Numbered from the stretch's first letter, positions 17,489 through 26,874 are shown. The stretch is 64,000 bases of DNA from Alphaproteobacteria bacterium UBA4588 (GCA_905182195.1 CAJJAW010000003.1:220591-284590); one strand, 5' to 3'. The notes: generated from the letters alone by a model not told the origin. Numbers and translations: made by a program.

Positions 17489-20383
17489 TTATGCTGTCCA
17501 AATTTTGCAGAGAGTAGCTTTAGTCTCCTGCATCTGGGTCACTGAATCATACCCATAGGTTTGTGCGGTATTTGAGCTTTCACCCAAAACGAAGGGAGCT
17601 GCCCCATCAGGATACTTATCCCGACGATCGACACCCTCTAGATGGCCCCCAAAGTGGAATGGCATAAAGGCTACGCCCTCACCAACCCGTTCAGTTACCA
17701 TTGCCATCACTTTGACTTTGGCACCTTCAGGGCCCTCCACCCAAACCTGCACGCCGTCACGCACACCAAGATTATTAGCATCTCGGGTGTTGATTTCGAC
17801 GAACATATCCTGCTGTAACTCGGCCAGCCATGGGTTTGAACGTGACTCGTCTGCGCCACCTTCATATTCCACCAAACGACCCGATGTGAGTATCATTGGG
17901 TACTCCTTCGAGAAGTCTTGCTTCTGGATCGAGGCATACATAGTCGGAAGGCGGTAGAATTTGCGATCTTCATATGTTGGATAGTCCACGACCAAGTCGC
18001 GACGGTTAGTGTAAAGCGGTTCACGGTGCACGGGTACTGGATCCGGGAAGGTCCAAACAACCGCACGGGCCTTCGCATTACCAAAGGGCGCACATTCATG
18101 CGCAATTGCAACACGTTGAATGCCACCTGAAAGGTCAGTTTTCCAGTTGGTTTTCACGCCAGCGATACCGTCGATGACAGAACGTTCTGCCGCCGTTAGC
18201 TCGTTGTCCCACCCAAGGTCTATTAGCATCTGCATTGTGAACTCAGGATACCCGTCTTTGATATCTGAATCCTTGCTGTAGACGCCTTCAGCCAACATAT
18301 TATCACCATCGCGTTCCACGCCAAAGCGAGCCCGAAATGTAAGTCCACCCTCAGAAACACGTTTGGACATGTCATAAAGGTTTGGCGTGCCTGGGTGATT
18401 CATGTCGGCGGTGCCCCAAGATGGCCACGGCAGACCGTAGTAATCACCATCTGCTGGGCCACCAATGGCTTGCAGCGTTGTGCGGTCAAACGTGTGTTGA
18501 TTATCCATGTGCATCTTAATGCGTTCCGGACTTTGACCAGTATAGCCAATTGTCCACATGCCGCGGTTAAACTCTCTAGTAACCGACTCAACGTTTGGCG
18601 TCTCTGGATCTTCCATTTCAATATTCCGGAAAAAACGATCAGCCCAACCAAATTTGTTTAAAAACTTGGCCATGATGACGTGATCTGGCAAACTTTCAAA
18701 CAGTGGGTCAACTACTTTATCACGCCACTGGAAAGACCGGTTTGAGGCCGTGACAGAGCCACGGGTTTCAAACTGTGTACAGGCCGGCAATAAATATACG
18801 CCATCTGTACGGTCATGTAAAATAGCTGAGACAGTTGGATAAGGGTCAACGACAACCAACATATCAAGCTGCTCCATAGCAGTCTTCATCTCCTTCAGGC
18901 GGGTCTGTGAGTTAGGAGCATGGCCCCAGAGTACCATGGCTCGCACCTTATCAGGGTTGTCCATGTTCTCCGGATCCTCAAGGACACCATCAATCCAACG
19001 TGACACCGGAATTCCGGTGAGGTTTTGAAGAGACTTATCTTTGCCTGCCGAATCTTTTACCACATCGAACTGACCCTTCAGCCAGTCTCCGTCTTCCTCC
19101 CAAACACGCGCCCAGTGAGCCCAAGCGCCTGCAGAAAGGCCATAGTATCCAGGAAGTGTATGACTAAGTACGCCTAAATCAGTCGCACCTTGAACGTTGC
19201 AGTGACCACGGAAGATGTTCGTACCACCACCAGATGTGCCCATATTGCCAAGTGCCAACTGCAGAATACAGTACGCACGTGTGTTGTTGTTACCATTACT
19301 GTGCTGTGTGCCACCCATGCACCAAATTACAGTGCCAGGACGGTTGTTAGCCATTGTCCGCGCCACACGCTCTAGCTGCTCACCTGGGGCACCTGTTACA
19401 CGCTCAACTTCCTCTGGGTTCCACTTGCGCACTTCGTCTTGGATCTGATCCATGCCCCACACACGGGTACGAATAAACTCTTTATCTTCCCAACCGTTTT
19501 CGAAGATATGCCATAAAATACCCCAAACCAACGCAACATCAGAACCGGGCCGGAAGCGAACATACTCATCAGCATGAGCCGCCGTACGCGTGAAACGTGG
19601 ATCGCAGACAATGATTGGCGCGTTATTTTGTTCTTTTGCTTTCAACAAATGAAGCAAGGACACAGGATGCGCCTCGGCAGGGTTCCCACCAATAATGAAG
19701 ATCGCCTTGGAGTTGTGGATATCATTATAGCTATTAGTCATGGCGCCATAGCCCCATGTGTTTGCTACGCCTGCCACAGTTGTCGAGTGACAAATACGGG
19801 CCTGGTGGTCAACGTTATTTGTACCCCAATAAGCCGCAAATTTGCGGAACATATATGCCTGTTCGTTGCTGTGTTTTGCAGAACCGAGCCAATATACTGA
19901 ATCAGGTCCACTTTCTTCGCGGATTTTCATCATGCCGTCGCCGATCTCATCGATCGCTTGCTCCCAGCTAATGCGTTTCCACTCTCCACCCTCTTTTTTC
20001 ATTGGGTACTTCAAACGACGTTCGCCGTGAGCATGCTCTCGTACCGCGGCACCTTTTGCACAATGTGCACCAAGGTTAAATGGGCTGTCCCAGCCGGGCT
20101 CTTGACCCGTCCAAACACCGTTGCTGACCTCAGCAATAACAGTACAGCCTACAGAACAGTGCGTACAGACGGATTTAATAGTCTCTACGGCACCATTTAC
20201 AGCAGATGCTGCCGAGGCCTGGGTAACTGAACCGCCAGTTGCCGAAATAGCCGCAAGGCCACCAATTGCCAAACCGCTGCCGCGCAAAAACGCGCGTCGG
20301 TCGACAGATTTTTCTGCAACGTCAGATAGGATACCAGTCCGTTGGGAGCGTCGCGCAACCCCGTTGGTCTTTTTCCTTAACAT
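17489..20383 (-). CDS. Formate dehydrogenase alpha subunit (Mo/W-bis-MGD, TAT-exported)
   Basis: Catalytic subunit oxidising formate to CO2, 964 residues. The start at 20383 (MLRKKTNGVARRS) has a strong RBS (GGGAGGA); the ORF-track start is 78 bp upstream and less likely. A TAT motif DRRAFLRGSG (about 36-45) sends it to the periplasm. CTHCSVGC plus a later AHCAKG bind the [4Fe-4S] cluster, and the Mo/W ligand is Cys in ARICHSTTV; no in-frame TGA/selenocysteine is present. The neighbouring tupBCA genes make tungsten a plausible metal, but the sequence does not decide between Mo and W. Confidence 0.94.
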   Translation of the reverse strand: MLRKKTNGVARRSQRTGILSDVAEKSVDRRAFLRGSGLAIGGLAAISATGGSVTQASAASAVNGAVETIKSVCTHCSVGCTVIAEVSNGVWTGQEPGWDSPFNLGAHCAKGAAVREHAHGERRLKYPMKKEGGEWKRISWEQAIDEIGDGMMKIREESGPDSVYWLGSAKHSNEQAYMFRKFAAYWGTNNVDHQARICHSTTVAGVANTWGYGAMTNSYNDIHNSKAIFIIGGNPAEAHPVSLLHLLKAKEQNNAPIIVCDPRFTRTAAHADEYVRFRPGSDVALVWGILWHIFENGWEDKEFIRTRVWGMDQIQDEVRKWNPEEVERVTGAPGEQLERVARTMANNRPGTVIWCMGGTQHSNGNNNTRAYCILQLALGNMGTSGGGTNIFRGHCNVQGATDLGVLSHTLPGYYGLSAGAWAHWARVWEEDGDWLKGQFDVVKDSAGKDKSLQNLTGIPVSRWIDGVLEDPENMDNPDKVRAMVLWGHAPNSQTRLKEMKTAMEQLDMLVVVDPYPTVSAILHDRTDGVYLLPACTQFETRGSVTASNRSFQWRDKVVDPLFESLPDHVIMAKFLNKFGWADRFFRNIEMEDPETPNVESVTREFNRGMWTIGYTGQSPERIKMHMDNQHTFDRTTLQAIGGPADGDYYGLPWPSWGTADMNHPGTPNLYDMSKRVSEGGLTFRARFGVERDGDNMLAEGVYSKDSDIKDGYPEFTMQMLIDLGWDNELTAAERSVIDGIAGVKTNWKTDLSGGIQRVAIAHECAPFGNAKARAVVWTFPDPVPVHREPLYTNRRDLVVDYPTYEDRKFYRLPTMYASIQKQDFSKEYPMILTSGRLVEYEGGADESRSNPWLAELQQDMFVEINTRDANNLGVRDGVQVWVEGPEGAKVKVMAMVTERVGEGVAFMPFHFGGHLEGVDRRDKYPDGAAPFVLGESSNTAQTYGYDSVTQMQETKATLCKIWTA

Positions 20384-20500
20384 TTTATTCCTCCCTTGCT
20401 CGCTAAGGTAAAAACCTTCGCTTGCTTGGTTAACTTTTGAACTCAGACAGTCGGGCGTCACGCAACCAGTCGTCTGGGGTTAGTATCGAGCAACAGCGTC

Positions 20501-20692
20501 CTAGAAGCGGGCGCTGTCGAGGTAGGCGCGGGTATGCACCGTATCTTGCATCATATCTGACGATAGATCTGCACTACTAGCTTCGGCCGCTGATGCGCCT
20601 GAAGCAATGGCTACAACAGCTGCAGGTGCAGCAGTTCCAGCAATCTTTAAAAAATCGCGGCGACTTGTGCCGTCTTCGGTTTTCTTACTCAT
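20501..20692 (-). CDS. Formate dehydrogenase region TAT-target peptide
   Basis: A 63-residue protein with a twin-arginine leader, SRRDFLKIAG, followed by an Ala-rich hydrophobic stretch and a short tail ending AYLDSARF. This is the small TAT-target family regularly encoded before the alpha subunit of formate dehydrogenases in Proteobacteria. The start at 20692 is chosen because GAGGAGGG stands upstream and the peptide matches the family length; the ORF-track start is 54 bp earlier. Its role is unknown, perhaps in export or assembly of the enzyme. Confidence 0.85.
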   Translation of the reverse strand: MSKKTEDGTSRRDFLKIAGTAAPAAVVAIASGASAAEASSADLSSDMMQDTVHTRAYLDSARF

Positions 20693-20747
20693 TGGGATGT
20701 CTCCCTCCTCGTTAATGGCAAAAAGCTCGCCATGTTTTTGCGACATC

Positions 20748-21353
20748 TTATGCCGCAGTCATTCTGAACGCCTCGCGCTCAATCTCGATAAAAGCCCTAC
20801 CCACGCTGCCGATTGAGGCATAAAGGATCGAATTTTTAGCTGCCTCTAGGTCAGAAAAGAAATGCCCAGCCCAAGGCGCGATATGCCGATTGAAAAATAT
20901 TTTTTGGTCATTCAAATCTACAGGCGCCGTAAAGCGTCCCACGATCATACCACCCATCATTTCCATTAATGATGCTATATTATCTTCCGGTTCGAAAACA
21001 TTTGGAGAACGTACCATGCCGCGAACCGACATATCCGTGCGCAAAGTAGCAAGCGGTTTTTCATTTAGAAATCCTGTAAGGTAGTAGCTAGCATAGGGCA
21101 GCAACTCGCCTCGGCCCAAACCCACGAATAAAGCGTTAAACTCGCTCTCAACCTTCTTAGGCTTTGACACCCTGGCTACGCGGGCCAGGCTACTTATGGC
21201 TTTGCCCAACTCTCCATCATCACCGGAAAGGCCAATGCACTGATTGAGCAACAGCTGGTCTGGGGGGCCCGACAGTATTAAACCAATAAAATTGTAAAGG
21301 TCGGCACGAAGACGATCCTCTGACGCAACTTTAATATCCTGGGCAACGTTCAC
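20748..21353 (-). CDS. TorD-family molecular chaperone
   Basis: Cytosolic, mostly helical redox-enzyme maturation protein of 201 residues. It belongs to the TorD/DmsD-like group that binds TAT signal peptides of molybdo-/tungsto-enzymes. LRADLYNFIGLILSGPPD at the N-terminus, FLNEKPLATLRTDM and a central EPEDNIASLMEMMGGMI (the E-P-x-D type motif) support this. Its ATG overlaps the DUF3306 stop (ATGA) and it lies upstream of the alpha subunit gene, so it most likely assists insertion of the cofactor before export. Confidence 0.88.
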   Translation of the reverse strand: MNVAQDIKVASEDRLRADLYNFIGLILSGPPDQLLLNQCIGLSGDDGELGKAISSLARVARVSKPKKVESEFNALFVGLGRGELLPYASYYLTGFLNEKPLATLRTDMSVRGMVRSPNVFEPEDNIASLMEMMGGMIVGRFTAPVDLNDQKIFFNRHIAPWAGHFFSDLEAAKNSILYASIGSVGRAFIEIEREAFRMTAA

Positions 21354-21958
21354 GCAGCTTCCCCCTCAGTCACAAACTTCATACGGCGCGGCGACGGGAC
21401 TAACAGTTCTTCGTACTCATCGTCTGGCCCGTCATGACCTTCAAGCTCATCCAACGATTTGTACTCCATTTCAGAAGATGTCACAAGCGCCTCGACTTCT
21501 TCTTCAATATCTTCTTCTAAGACTTCCGGTTCCTTTGGGTTTTCAAGCTCTTCCGCTTGACGGGCCATTTCCTGAACGTGTTTCAGCATGCCCTTCCCAA
21601 CCTGATAGGCTGTCTGCATATTCTCAACGACCATAGCACTATCGGTAAAGTCCTCACCATAGTCTACCAACATATCGACATTGGCCAAAACCGGGTTCGA
21701 ACGCCATAAAGTGCGCAACGCGCGACGACGTATACGATCGGGAACCGCCTTTGACATAAAGACAGAAAAGTCGTCACCCATTTTTAAAGTGTCAGGATCA
21801 GGCAACTCTAGCTCCTCAAGAAGCTCGGCGTCAGTCTTTTCTTCCATCGCAGCATGCTGCTCAAATAAAATTTTCTGTTCGACAGCAGTTTGCTCAGCCT
21901 GCGTTTCTTCTTGCACCTTCGCCTTGCGGCGTGCCCAGAAGTCTTGCTCACCACTCAA
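21350..21958 (-). CDS. DUF3306 domain-containing protein
   Basis: A 202-residue acidic protein starting SGEQDFWARRKAKVQEE, with FMSKAVPDRIRRRALRTLWRSNPVLANVDMLVDYGEDF in the middle, the core of DUF3306. The rest is low-complexity and Glu-rich. The family is found beside formate dehydrogenase genes and is presumed to help assemble the enzyme, but no activity is known. It overlaps both neighbours by 4 bp, so DUF3305-DUF3306-torD is a translationally coupled set. Confidence 0.85.
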   Translation of the reverse strand: MSGEQDFWARRKAKVQEETQAEQTAVEQKILFEQHAAMEEKTDAELLEELELPDPDTLKMGDDFSVFMSKAVPDRIRRRALRTLWRSNPVLANVDMLVDYGEDFTDSAMVVENMQTAYQVGKGMLKHVQEMARQAEELENPKEPEVLEEDIEEEVEALVTSSEMEYKSLDELEGHDGPDDEYEELLVPSPRRMKFVTEGEAA

Positions 21959-22515
21959 TGGACCGTCTCCTTAGCAGAGGGCGCACGATACACATCAGAG
22001 ACCTGCCTAATACGAGCGTCACCAATTCCATTTTCCGTGAGATCAATCCGCGATTTATCACGGCGACGCTTAACGAAAACCTCATCCTCATGATGCTCGT
22101 CAATGTAATCTCGTATCCAAGCAACTAAACCCTCAGGCATTGGCACTTTCTCTACTAGCTCTTCGCCAGTGTCGGCATAGTCTTGCGCCTCGTAGGGCGA
22201 AGCCGTGGCCAGAACCACATCGAGAGGGTCAACACCAACGCCATCACGCATGACAACATAAATAGAGGGTATTTTCGTGGATAGGCCATGAAGGTAGGCT
22301 TCAGTGTCAGTCCTGAACAATTCGAGTGGCACGGTGGCAGCATGGTATTCAATTGCTTCACCGTCGCGGCGGAGCACTTTCCAATTCTCGGGCCCAGCGC
22401 CTGGCAAAACCGCCACAACCTTCCAAACGTGCTCTACCCAGCGAGTGACGCCGGGCACTTTGCGGATCACAATCCCCAAAGCTATCGAAACAGATTTTTG
22501 GCCACTTGTGTTCAA
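21955..22515 (-). CDS. DUF3305 domain-containing protein (TTG start likely)
   Basis: First gene of the formate dehydrogenase operon. The conserved body begins SIALGIVIRKVPGVTRWVEHVWKVVAVLPGA and matches DUF3305, about 185 residues. The ORF track gives a start at 22629, which would add a 38-residue N-terminus rich in odd hydrophobic residues. A TTG at 22515 has GAGG five bases upstream and gives the expected family length, so I prefer it. The function is unknown; the family travels with DUF3306 and formate dehydrogenase. Confidence 0.8.
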   Translation of the reverse strand: MNTSGQKSVSIALGIVIRKVPGVTRWVEHVWKVVAVLPGAGPENWKVLRRDGEAIEYHAATVPLELFRTDTEAYLHGLSTKIPSIYVVMRDGVGVDPLDVVLATASPYEAQDYADTGEELVEKVPMPEGLVAWIRDYIDEHHEDEVFVKRRRDKSRIDLTENGIGDARIRQVSDVYRAPSAKETVH

Positions 22516-22611
22516 TTTTTCCTCACAAAATGTAGATGATAATAAAAATATAATGGATGACATCTGGCCAAACAGGAAGGCTTTTTTTTCTGACGTGCGG
22601 TAAAAACACAC

Positions 22612-22630
22612 AATGCTGCTATGCAGCATT
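22612..22630. promoter_or_regulatory. Perfect 19-bp inverted repeat, candidate operator
   Basis: AATGCTGC-TAT-GCAGCATT has perfect 8-bp arms. It lies in the intergenic region between the divergent DUF3305 (formate dehydrogenase operon) and Fe-S protein genes. It is likely a regulator-binding site or hairpin in the leader; no regulator gene is nearby. Confidence 0.45.
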
Positions 22631-22844
22631 TTAACTTTGCCTTAGTATTAATGCCAACCTAACGAGAACGCTCAAACTATAATACAATAAAGTGTTTTAG
22701 TAAGGTATAAAAAAATTATATATTTGCAGGTGCAGCATCAGCTGTAGACAGTGGGCCTAAACGAAACATGGTTTACGAACGGGACAAAGCACGTCAAAGC
22801 TACTATAAACGCCGCTATTTTAGCTCGTGTCGAGGAAAATAAAA

Positions 22845-24812
22845 ATGACTAAAAAACTTGTTTTATGTGATTGCCTTGGCTCACAATCAGTTGATGTCGC
22901 GGCAATTTCTGAAGCTTCAGGCATGGCATGCTCAAAACTTTATACGAACCTATGCGAAAGCCAAGTAGATCTGGCCGCGAAAGAGATTACACAGGGCGAC
23001 GTGATCATTGCATGTCAGCAAGAGCGTCAAAGATTTGAAGAACTGGCCGAAGAGTTGGATGTCGACGTACCGGCTTTTGTTGACCTACGCGACCGGGCTG
23101 GCTGGGGCGAAGGCAACGTCGCGCCAAAGATGGCGGCACTCGTTGCGGAGGCTGGATTATCAGCCATCACTGGTCAGATGGGCAAGTCAATTGATATTAT
23201 TTCTGAAGGCACATGTCTCGTCATCGCAGGTACCGCTGGCGTCGATGCTGTGATGCAAGCCGCCAGGGATTTATGCCAGACATTGGCAGTAACAGTCCTG
23301 GTCCCCAATGCCGAACATATTCCAGTAGACCGCAAATTTGACTGCGTGGTTGGGACAGTACGCAATGCAGCAGGCGCCTTGGGTGGATTTACACTGAAAA
23401 TAGATTCTCTACAGCAGGTTATTGTTGGTGGCCGCGGTTCATTCGCACTAAGTGAACCTCAGGATGGTGCGGCTTCTCAATGCGATATTATTGTCGATCT
23501 TAGCCGCCACAATCCAATGTTTCCTGCCCATGAAAAGCGCGAAGGTTATCTTCGCGCGGACCCCACCCATGTACCATCCTTAGCAAAAGTTGTTTTTGCT
23601 GCATCACAGCTGATTGGTACATTCGAAAAGCCACTTTATGTGCGGCTAGAAGAGAGCCTGTGCGCTCACAATCGAGCAGAACAGACAGCCTGCTCTAACT
23701 GCCTAAATGTTTGCCCAACCGGGGCGATATTGTCAGCCGGAGAGCATGTTACGATTGATCCTATGATCTGCGCAGGGTGCGGGTCATGCGCCGCAGTGTG
23801 TCCTTCCGGCGCCATCAGCTATGATGCTCCACCGGTCGACACATTATTTCGCAGACTTAGCACTCTTGCCTCTACATATACTTCTGCTGGCGGCAAAAAT
23901 CCGCGACTATTGGTGCATGACGGCGCAACAGGCTTGGAAATGATTACCCTTGCGGCACGTTTTGGACGAGGCTTGCCCTCCGACGTGATCCCCTTAGAAA
24001 CTGACGCCTTATCCGGCTTTGGCCATGCCGAAATCATGGCCGCGCTGGCCTGCGGCTTTGGTGAAGTGAATATATTGGCCTTCCCAAAGTCTGAGCTTGA
24101 CGTGATTGAGGGCCAAATTTCCTTAGCAACAGCCCTGTCGGGCCGCGACAGCATTTATCTTTTGCAGCCAGGCGATCCTGACGCGATGTCAGATCTGCTC
24201 TATAAAGAGACTGCGGCTCCTGTGGCCTGCGATCCGATATTACCCATGGGCACGCGCCGCCAAGTGGCTAGATTGGCCGCCAAAGCGCTGCAACCGGAGG
24301 CCACTGTGGTGGCGCTGCCCGAAAACGCGCCCTATGGCGCAGTTTTGGTGGACACAGACGCATGTAGCCTCTGCCTGTCTTGCGTGTCTCTCTGCCCTTC
24401 TGGTGCCTTGGGGGACAACGAAGATCTGCCGCAACTGCGCTTTCAGGAAGACGCGTGTCTACAGTGCGGATTATGCGTTAATATTTGTCCCGAAAATGCC
24501 ATCGCATTAAAACCACAAATGGACCTCACAGACGCTGCATTCACACAACGCGTCATGCACGAGGAAGAACCCTTTGCCTGCGTTGAATGCGGATCACTGT
24601 TTGGAGTTAAATCCACAGTTGAAAAAATTACTGAAAAGCTTGCGGGTAATCACGCAATGTTTGCAAACCCAGACGCCATTAAAATGATCCAGATGTGCGA
24701 TAATTGCCGCATTCAGGCGAATTACCACTCAACAGATAACCCATTTCAGGGTGGCGAGCGCCCACGTGTACGCACATCAGAAGACTATTTTTCTAAGCGC
24801 AAGGATCATTGA
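22845..24812 (+). CDS. 4Fe-4S binding protein of the formate dehydrogenase region
   Basis: A 655-residue cytosolic iron-sulfur protein. An N-terminal region starting MTKKLVLCDCLGSQ, with two early CxC-type cysteines, is followed by a 2[4Fe-4S] ferredoxin-type module around residues 285-335 (CSNCLNVCPTGA, CAGCGSCAAVCPSGA), a long region without clusters, a second module (CSLCLSCVSLCPSGA, CLQCGLCVNICPENA) and a late Cys pair CVECGSLFG plus MCDNCRIQ. The start at 22845 has GAGGAAAA upstream. Proteins of this type occur beside formate dehydrogenase genes in roseobacters; the role, presumably electron transfer, is not established. It is divergent from DUF3305 and overlaps the cytochrome gene by 7 bp at its 3' end. 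Confidence 0.8.
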   Translation: MTKKLVLCDCLGSQSVDVAAISEASGMACSKLYTNLCESQVDLAAKEITQGDVIIACQQERQRFEELAEELDVDVPAFVDLRDRAGWGEGNVAPKMAALVAEAGLSAITGQMGKSIDIISEGTCLVIAGTAGVDAVMQAARDLCQTLAVTVLVPNAEHIPVDRKFDCVVGTVRNAAGALGGFTLKIDSLQQVIVGGRGSFALSEPQDGAASQCDIIVDLSRHNPMFPAHEKREGYLRADPTHVPSLAKVVFAASQLIGTFEKPLYVRLEESLCAHNRAEQTACSNCLNVCPTGAILSAGEHVTIDPMICAGCGSCAAVCPSGAISYDAPPVDTLFRRLSTLASTYTSAGGKNPRLLVHDGATGLEMITLAARFGRGLPSDVIPLETDALSGFGHAEIMAALACGFGEVNILAFPKSELDVIEGQISLATALSGRDSIYLLQPGDPDAMSDLLYKETAAPVACDPILPMGTRRQVARLAAKALQPEATVVALPENAPYGAVLVDTDACSLCLSCVSLCPSGALGDNEDLPQLRFQEDACLQCGLCVNICPENAIALKPQMDLTDAAFTQRVMHEEEPFACVECGSLFGVKSTVEKITEKLAGNHAMFANPDAIKMIQMCDNCRIQANYHSTDNPFQGGERPRVRTSEDYFSKRKDH

Positions 24813-25531
24813 GATTGCATAGGCGCGCCCAAGAAGGCTGGAACAATACCTGCGACATAAGCCACAATATCCTCAATATCCTCGAGGGTTACCTCTATAG
24901 GTACAATCGGCGAGGGGAAGTTTGTCGAGAAGGGCTCAGTCACGTCCAATACTTGGGTAAATGCGGGATGCGGGTTCAGCATAAAGAATGTCTCATATCT
25001 GCGTTGCCAATCTGGGAAACTGCGCATCAGGGCAAAAGACGGGGTGGAACCGATTGCCTTCATGCGATTACTATCGTTGATGACATGACATCTTCCACAT
25101 TTACTGAGACTCACCACCTCGCCCTGCCCCGCGTCACCAGTCACGGCAATAATTTCTGGCTCAAGGCTCACACCAACATCAGCGCTGAACAACTGATCAC
25201 CATTGGGCGCAAAAGCCTCAATGGTACGTTTGCCTGTTTCAGACAACAACCACGCCGCGAACTTATCCGTGTAGGCGCCATCGGCTTTAGACAAGCGCCA
25301 AATCCTATCTTCCTGGCGAAACACCGGCACCCCGGCATCACCAAAAGCTGCATCGCCGTCAGTAATTGTAGACGTAATTCTTATGCCCGTTTTCAAGGAA
25401 AACCTTGGCAGAAGGTACTTTATAAAGCCACTACTGGTCAAAACGTCCGGTGTGCGCAACGTGAACGTCTTGTCTTGGGAAAGCGCCGGACTTGCTATCA
25501 AAACAGCCAACATTACAATTTTTTTGAACAT
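24806..25531 (-). CDS. Putative chimeric periplasmic protein: binding-protein-like lobe plus cytochrome c domain
   Basis: A 241-residue exported protein. After a signal peptide (MFKKIVMLAVLIASPALSQ) comes a segment TPDVLTSSGFIKYLLPRFSLKTGI that resembles the start of TupA/ModA-type binding proteins (compare SGLSDVLLP in TupA here), then WLLSETGKRTIEAFAPNG, another binding-protein-like stretch. The C-terminal half has one heme c motif CGRCH (about residue 145) and AFTQVLDVTEPF. The domain call is by eye. It could be a small c-type cytochrome for electron transfer or a metal sensor. Convergent with the Fe-S protein gene by 7 bp. Confidence 0.68.
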   Translation of the reverse strand: MFKKIVMLAVLIASPALSQDKTFTLRTPDVLTSSGFIKYLLPRFSLKTGIRITSTITDGDAAFGDAGVPVFRQEDRIWRLSKADGAYTDKFAAWLLSETGKRTIEAFAPNGDQLFSADVGVSLEPEIIAVTGDAGQGEVVSLSKCGRCHVINDSNRMKAIGSTPSFALMRSFPDWQRRYETFFMLNPHPAFTQVLDVTEPFSTNFPSPIVPIEVTLEDIEDIVAYVAGIVPAFLGAPMQSQ

Positions 25532-25626
25532 ATTACCCACCCCCAACTTTTGCATCAGTTTGCAAAGTAGAGTACGGGCGTTATTATCCTTACGTCAACA
25601 TATACAGCAAATTAAAGGACTGTACG

Positions 25627-25818
25627 ATGAGTGAACACTTCAACATGTCAATGCGAAAATTTCTAAAGCAAGTTGGCGTTACGTCCCAACAAGCGATTGA
25701 GGAAGTCATGCGCACTACAAATGACACATCAGGGAAATCCTATACCGCTAAGATGGTTCTCACAATTGACGGTATTGATTTTGAACATATTGTCACTGGC
25801 AAAATTGAAGGTATTTAG
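25627..25818 (+). CDS. DUF6494 family small protein
   Basis: A 63-residue protein starting MSEHFNMSMRKFLKQVGVTSQQAIEE, which matches the short DUF6494 family (conserved NMSMRKFLKxVGVTSQ). The second half (TAKMVLTIDGIDFEHIVTGKIEG) is beta-like. An AAAGGA motif upstream supports ATG 25627. It is immediately followed by the Mrp ATPase, whose RBS (GAAGG) lies inside the 3' end of this gene, so the two are likely translated together. The function is unknown. Confidence 0.8.
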   Translation: MSEHFNMSMRKFLKQVGVTSQQAIEEVMRTTNDTSGKSYTAKMVLTIDGIDFEHIVTGKIEGI

Positions 25819-26874
25819 ATGTCTGTAACCCGTGAAGAGGTTCTCAGTTGCCTCAAAACCATTCAGGCACCCTCCGGAGTTGATCTCGTAGAAGCAGGTC
25901 TGGTCCGCGCCCTCACAGTCACAGAGAATGCCGTTCGCTTTGTTATGGAAGTCGACGCTCCAGATGCATTCTTGCCAGCGAAGACTGAAGCGGAGGAAAA
26001 ACTCACTGCTTTAGGCTGTTCTTCCGTCTCAATCGTAATGACTGCGCATAGCAAACCCACCGCACCACCTAACCTGCAACCTAGCCGGAAGGCAGAACCA
26101 GCCGGACCCGAAAAAGTCCCAGGGGTTGATCGTATTATTGCGATCGCCTCTGGCAAAGGCGGTGTTGGTAAATCAACTGTCGCCGCCAATTTAGCCTGCG
26201 CTCTTGCAGCCGAAGGCCGTCGTGTTGGGATGTTAGACGCAGACGTTTACGGTCCATCGCAGCCACGCATGTTAGGTGTATCCGGCCGGCCACAAAGCCC
26301 CGATGGAAAAATTATTTTACCCCTTCGGAATTTTGGCGTGACCATGATGTCAATTGGCCTCATGACTAATGAAGATCAAGCCGTGGTCTGGCGAGGGCCG
26401 ATGCTCATGGGCGCCTTGCAACAAATGCTAACGCAGGTTCAATGGGGCGCACTGGATGTATTAATCGTTGACCTACCGCCCGGCACTGGTGATGTGAATA
26501 TGACCTTGGCACAAAAATCACATGTAGACGGTGCAATCATCGTATCAACCCCTCAAGACGTGGCACTTATGGATGCAAGAAAAGGCATCGACATGTTCAA
26601 CCAACTCGGTACACCAATCATAGGCATGATTGAAAATATGAGTACACATATTTGCTCACAGTGCGGCCATGAAGAGCATGTGTTTGGGCATGGCGGCGTG
26701 AAGTCTGAAGCTGAAAAGTTGGGTGTGCCACTTCTTGCAGAAATTCCATTGCATCTTGACATTCGCATTGCCGCTGATGGTGGAGCGCCAATTGTAGTCT
26801 CAAAGCCAAACTCATCCCAAGCGCAGGCCTTCCGCGCCTTGGCCAAGACCTTAATTGAAAGTGGGCAAGCATGA
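25819..26874 (+). CDS. Mrp/NBP35 family P-loop ATPase (Fe-S cluster carrier)
   Basis: Cytosolic Fe-S cluster carrier protein of the ApbC/Mrp type, 351 residues. A DUF59-type N-terminal region (about 1-80) is followed by a linker and a deviant Walker A GKGGVGKSTVAANLA (about 112). A late CSQCGHEEHVFG provides the CxxC cluster-binding pair. Such proteins deliver [4Fe-4S] clusters to apo-enzymes. The context (between Fe-S formate dehydrogenase genes and DUF4444) suggests supply to the dehydrogenase or its partners, which is inference. It overlaps DUF4444 by 4 bp. Confidence 0.9.
   Translation: MSVTREEVLSCLKTIQAPSGVDLVEAGLVRALTVTENAVRFVMEVDAPDAFLPAKTEAEEKLTALGCSSVSIVMTAHSKPTAPPNLQPSRKAEPAGPEKVPGVDRIIAIASGKGGVGKSTVAANLACALAAEGRRVGMLDADVYGPSQPRMLGVSGRPQSPDGKIILPLRNFGVTMMSIGLMTNEDQAVVWRGPMLMGALQQMLTQVQWGALDVLIVDLPPGTGDVNMTLAQKSHVDGAIIVSTPQDVALMDARKGIDMFNQLGTPIIGMIENMSTHICSQCGHEEHVFGHGGVKSEAEKLGVPLLAEIPLHLDIRIAADGGAPIVVSKPNSSQAQAFRALAKTLIESGQA

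Noticed and set aside
19700-19860. Selenocysteine codon in formate dehydrogenase
   Set aside because: The active-site position is a Cys codon in ARICHSTTV; no in-frame TGA was seen.
24809-25570. 253-aa plus-strand ORF
   Set aside because: It is antisense to the cytochrome gene, which has a signal peptide and heme motif; the plus frame has no family features.
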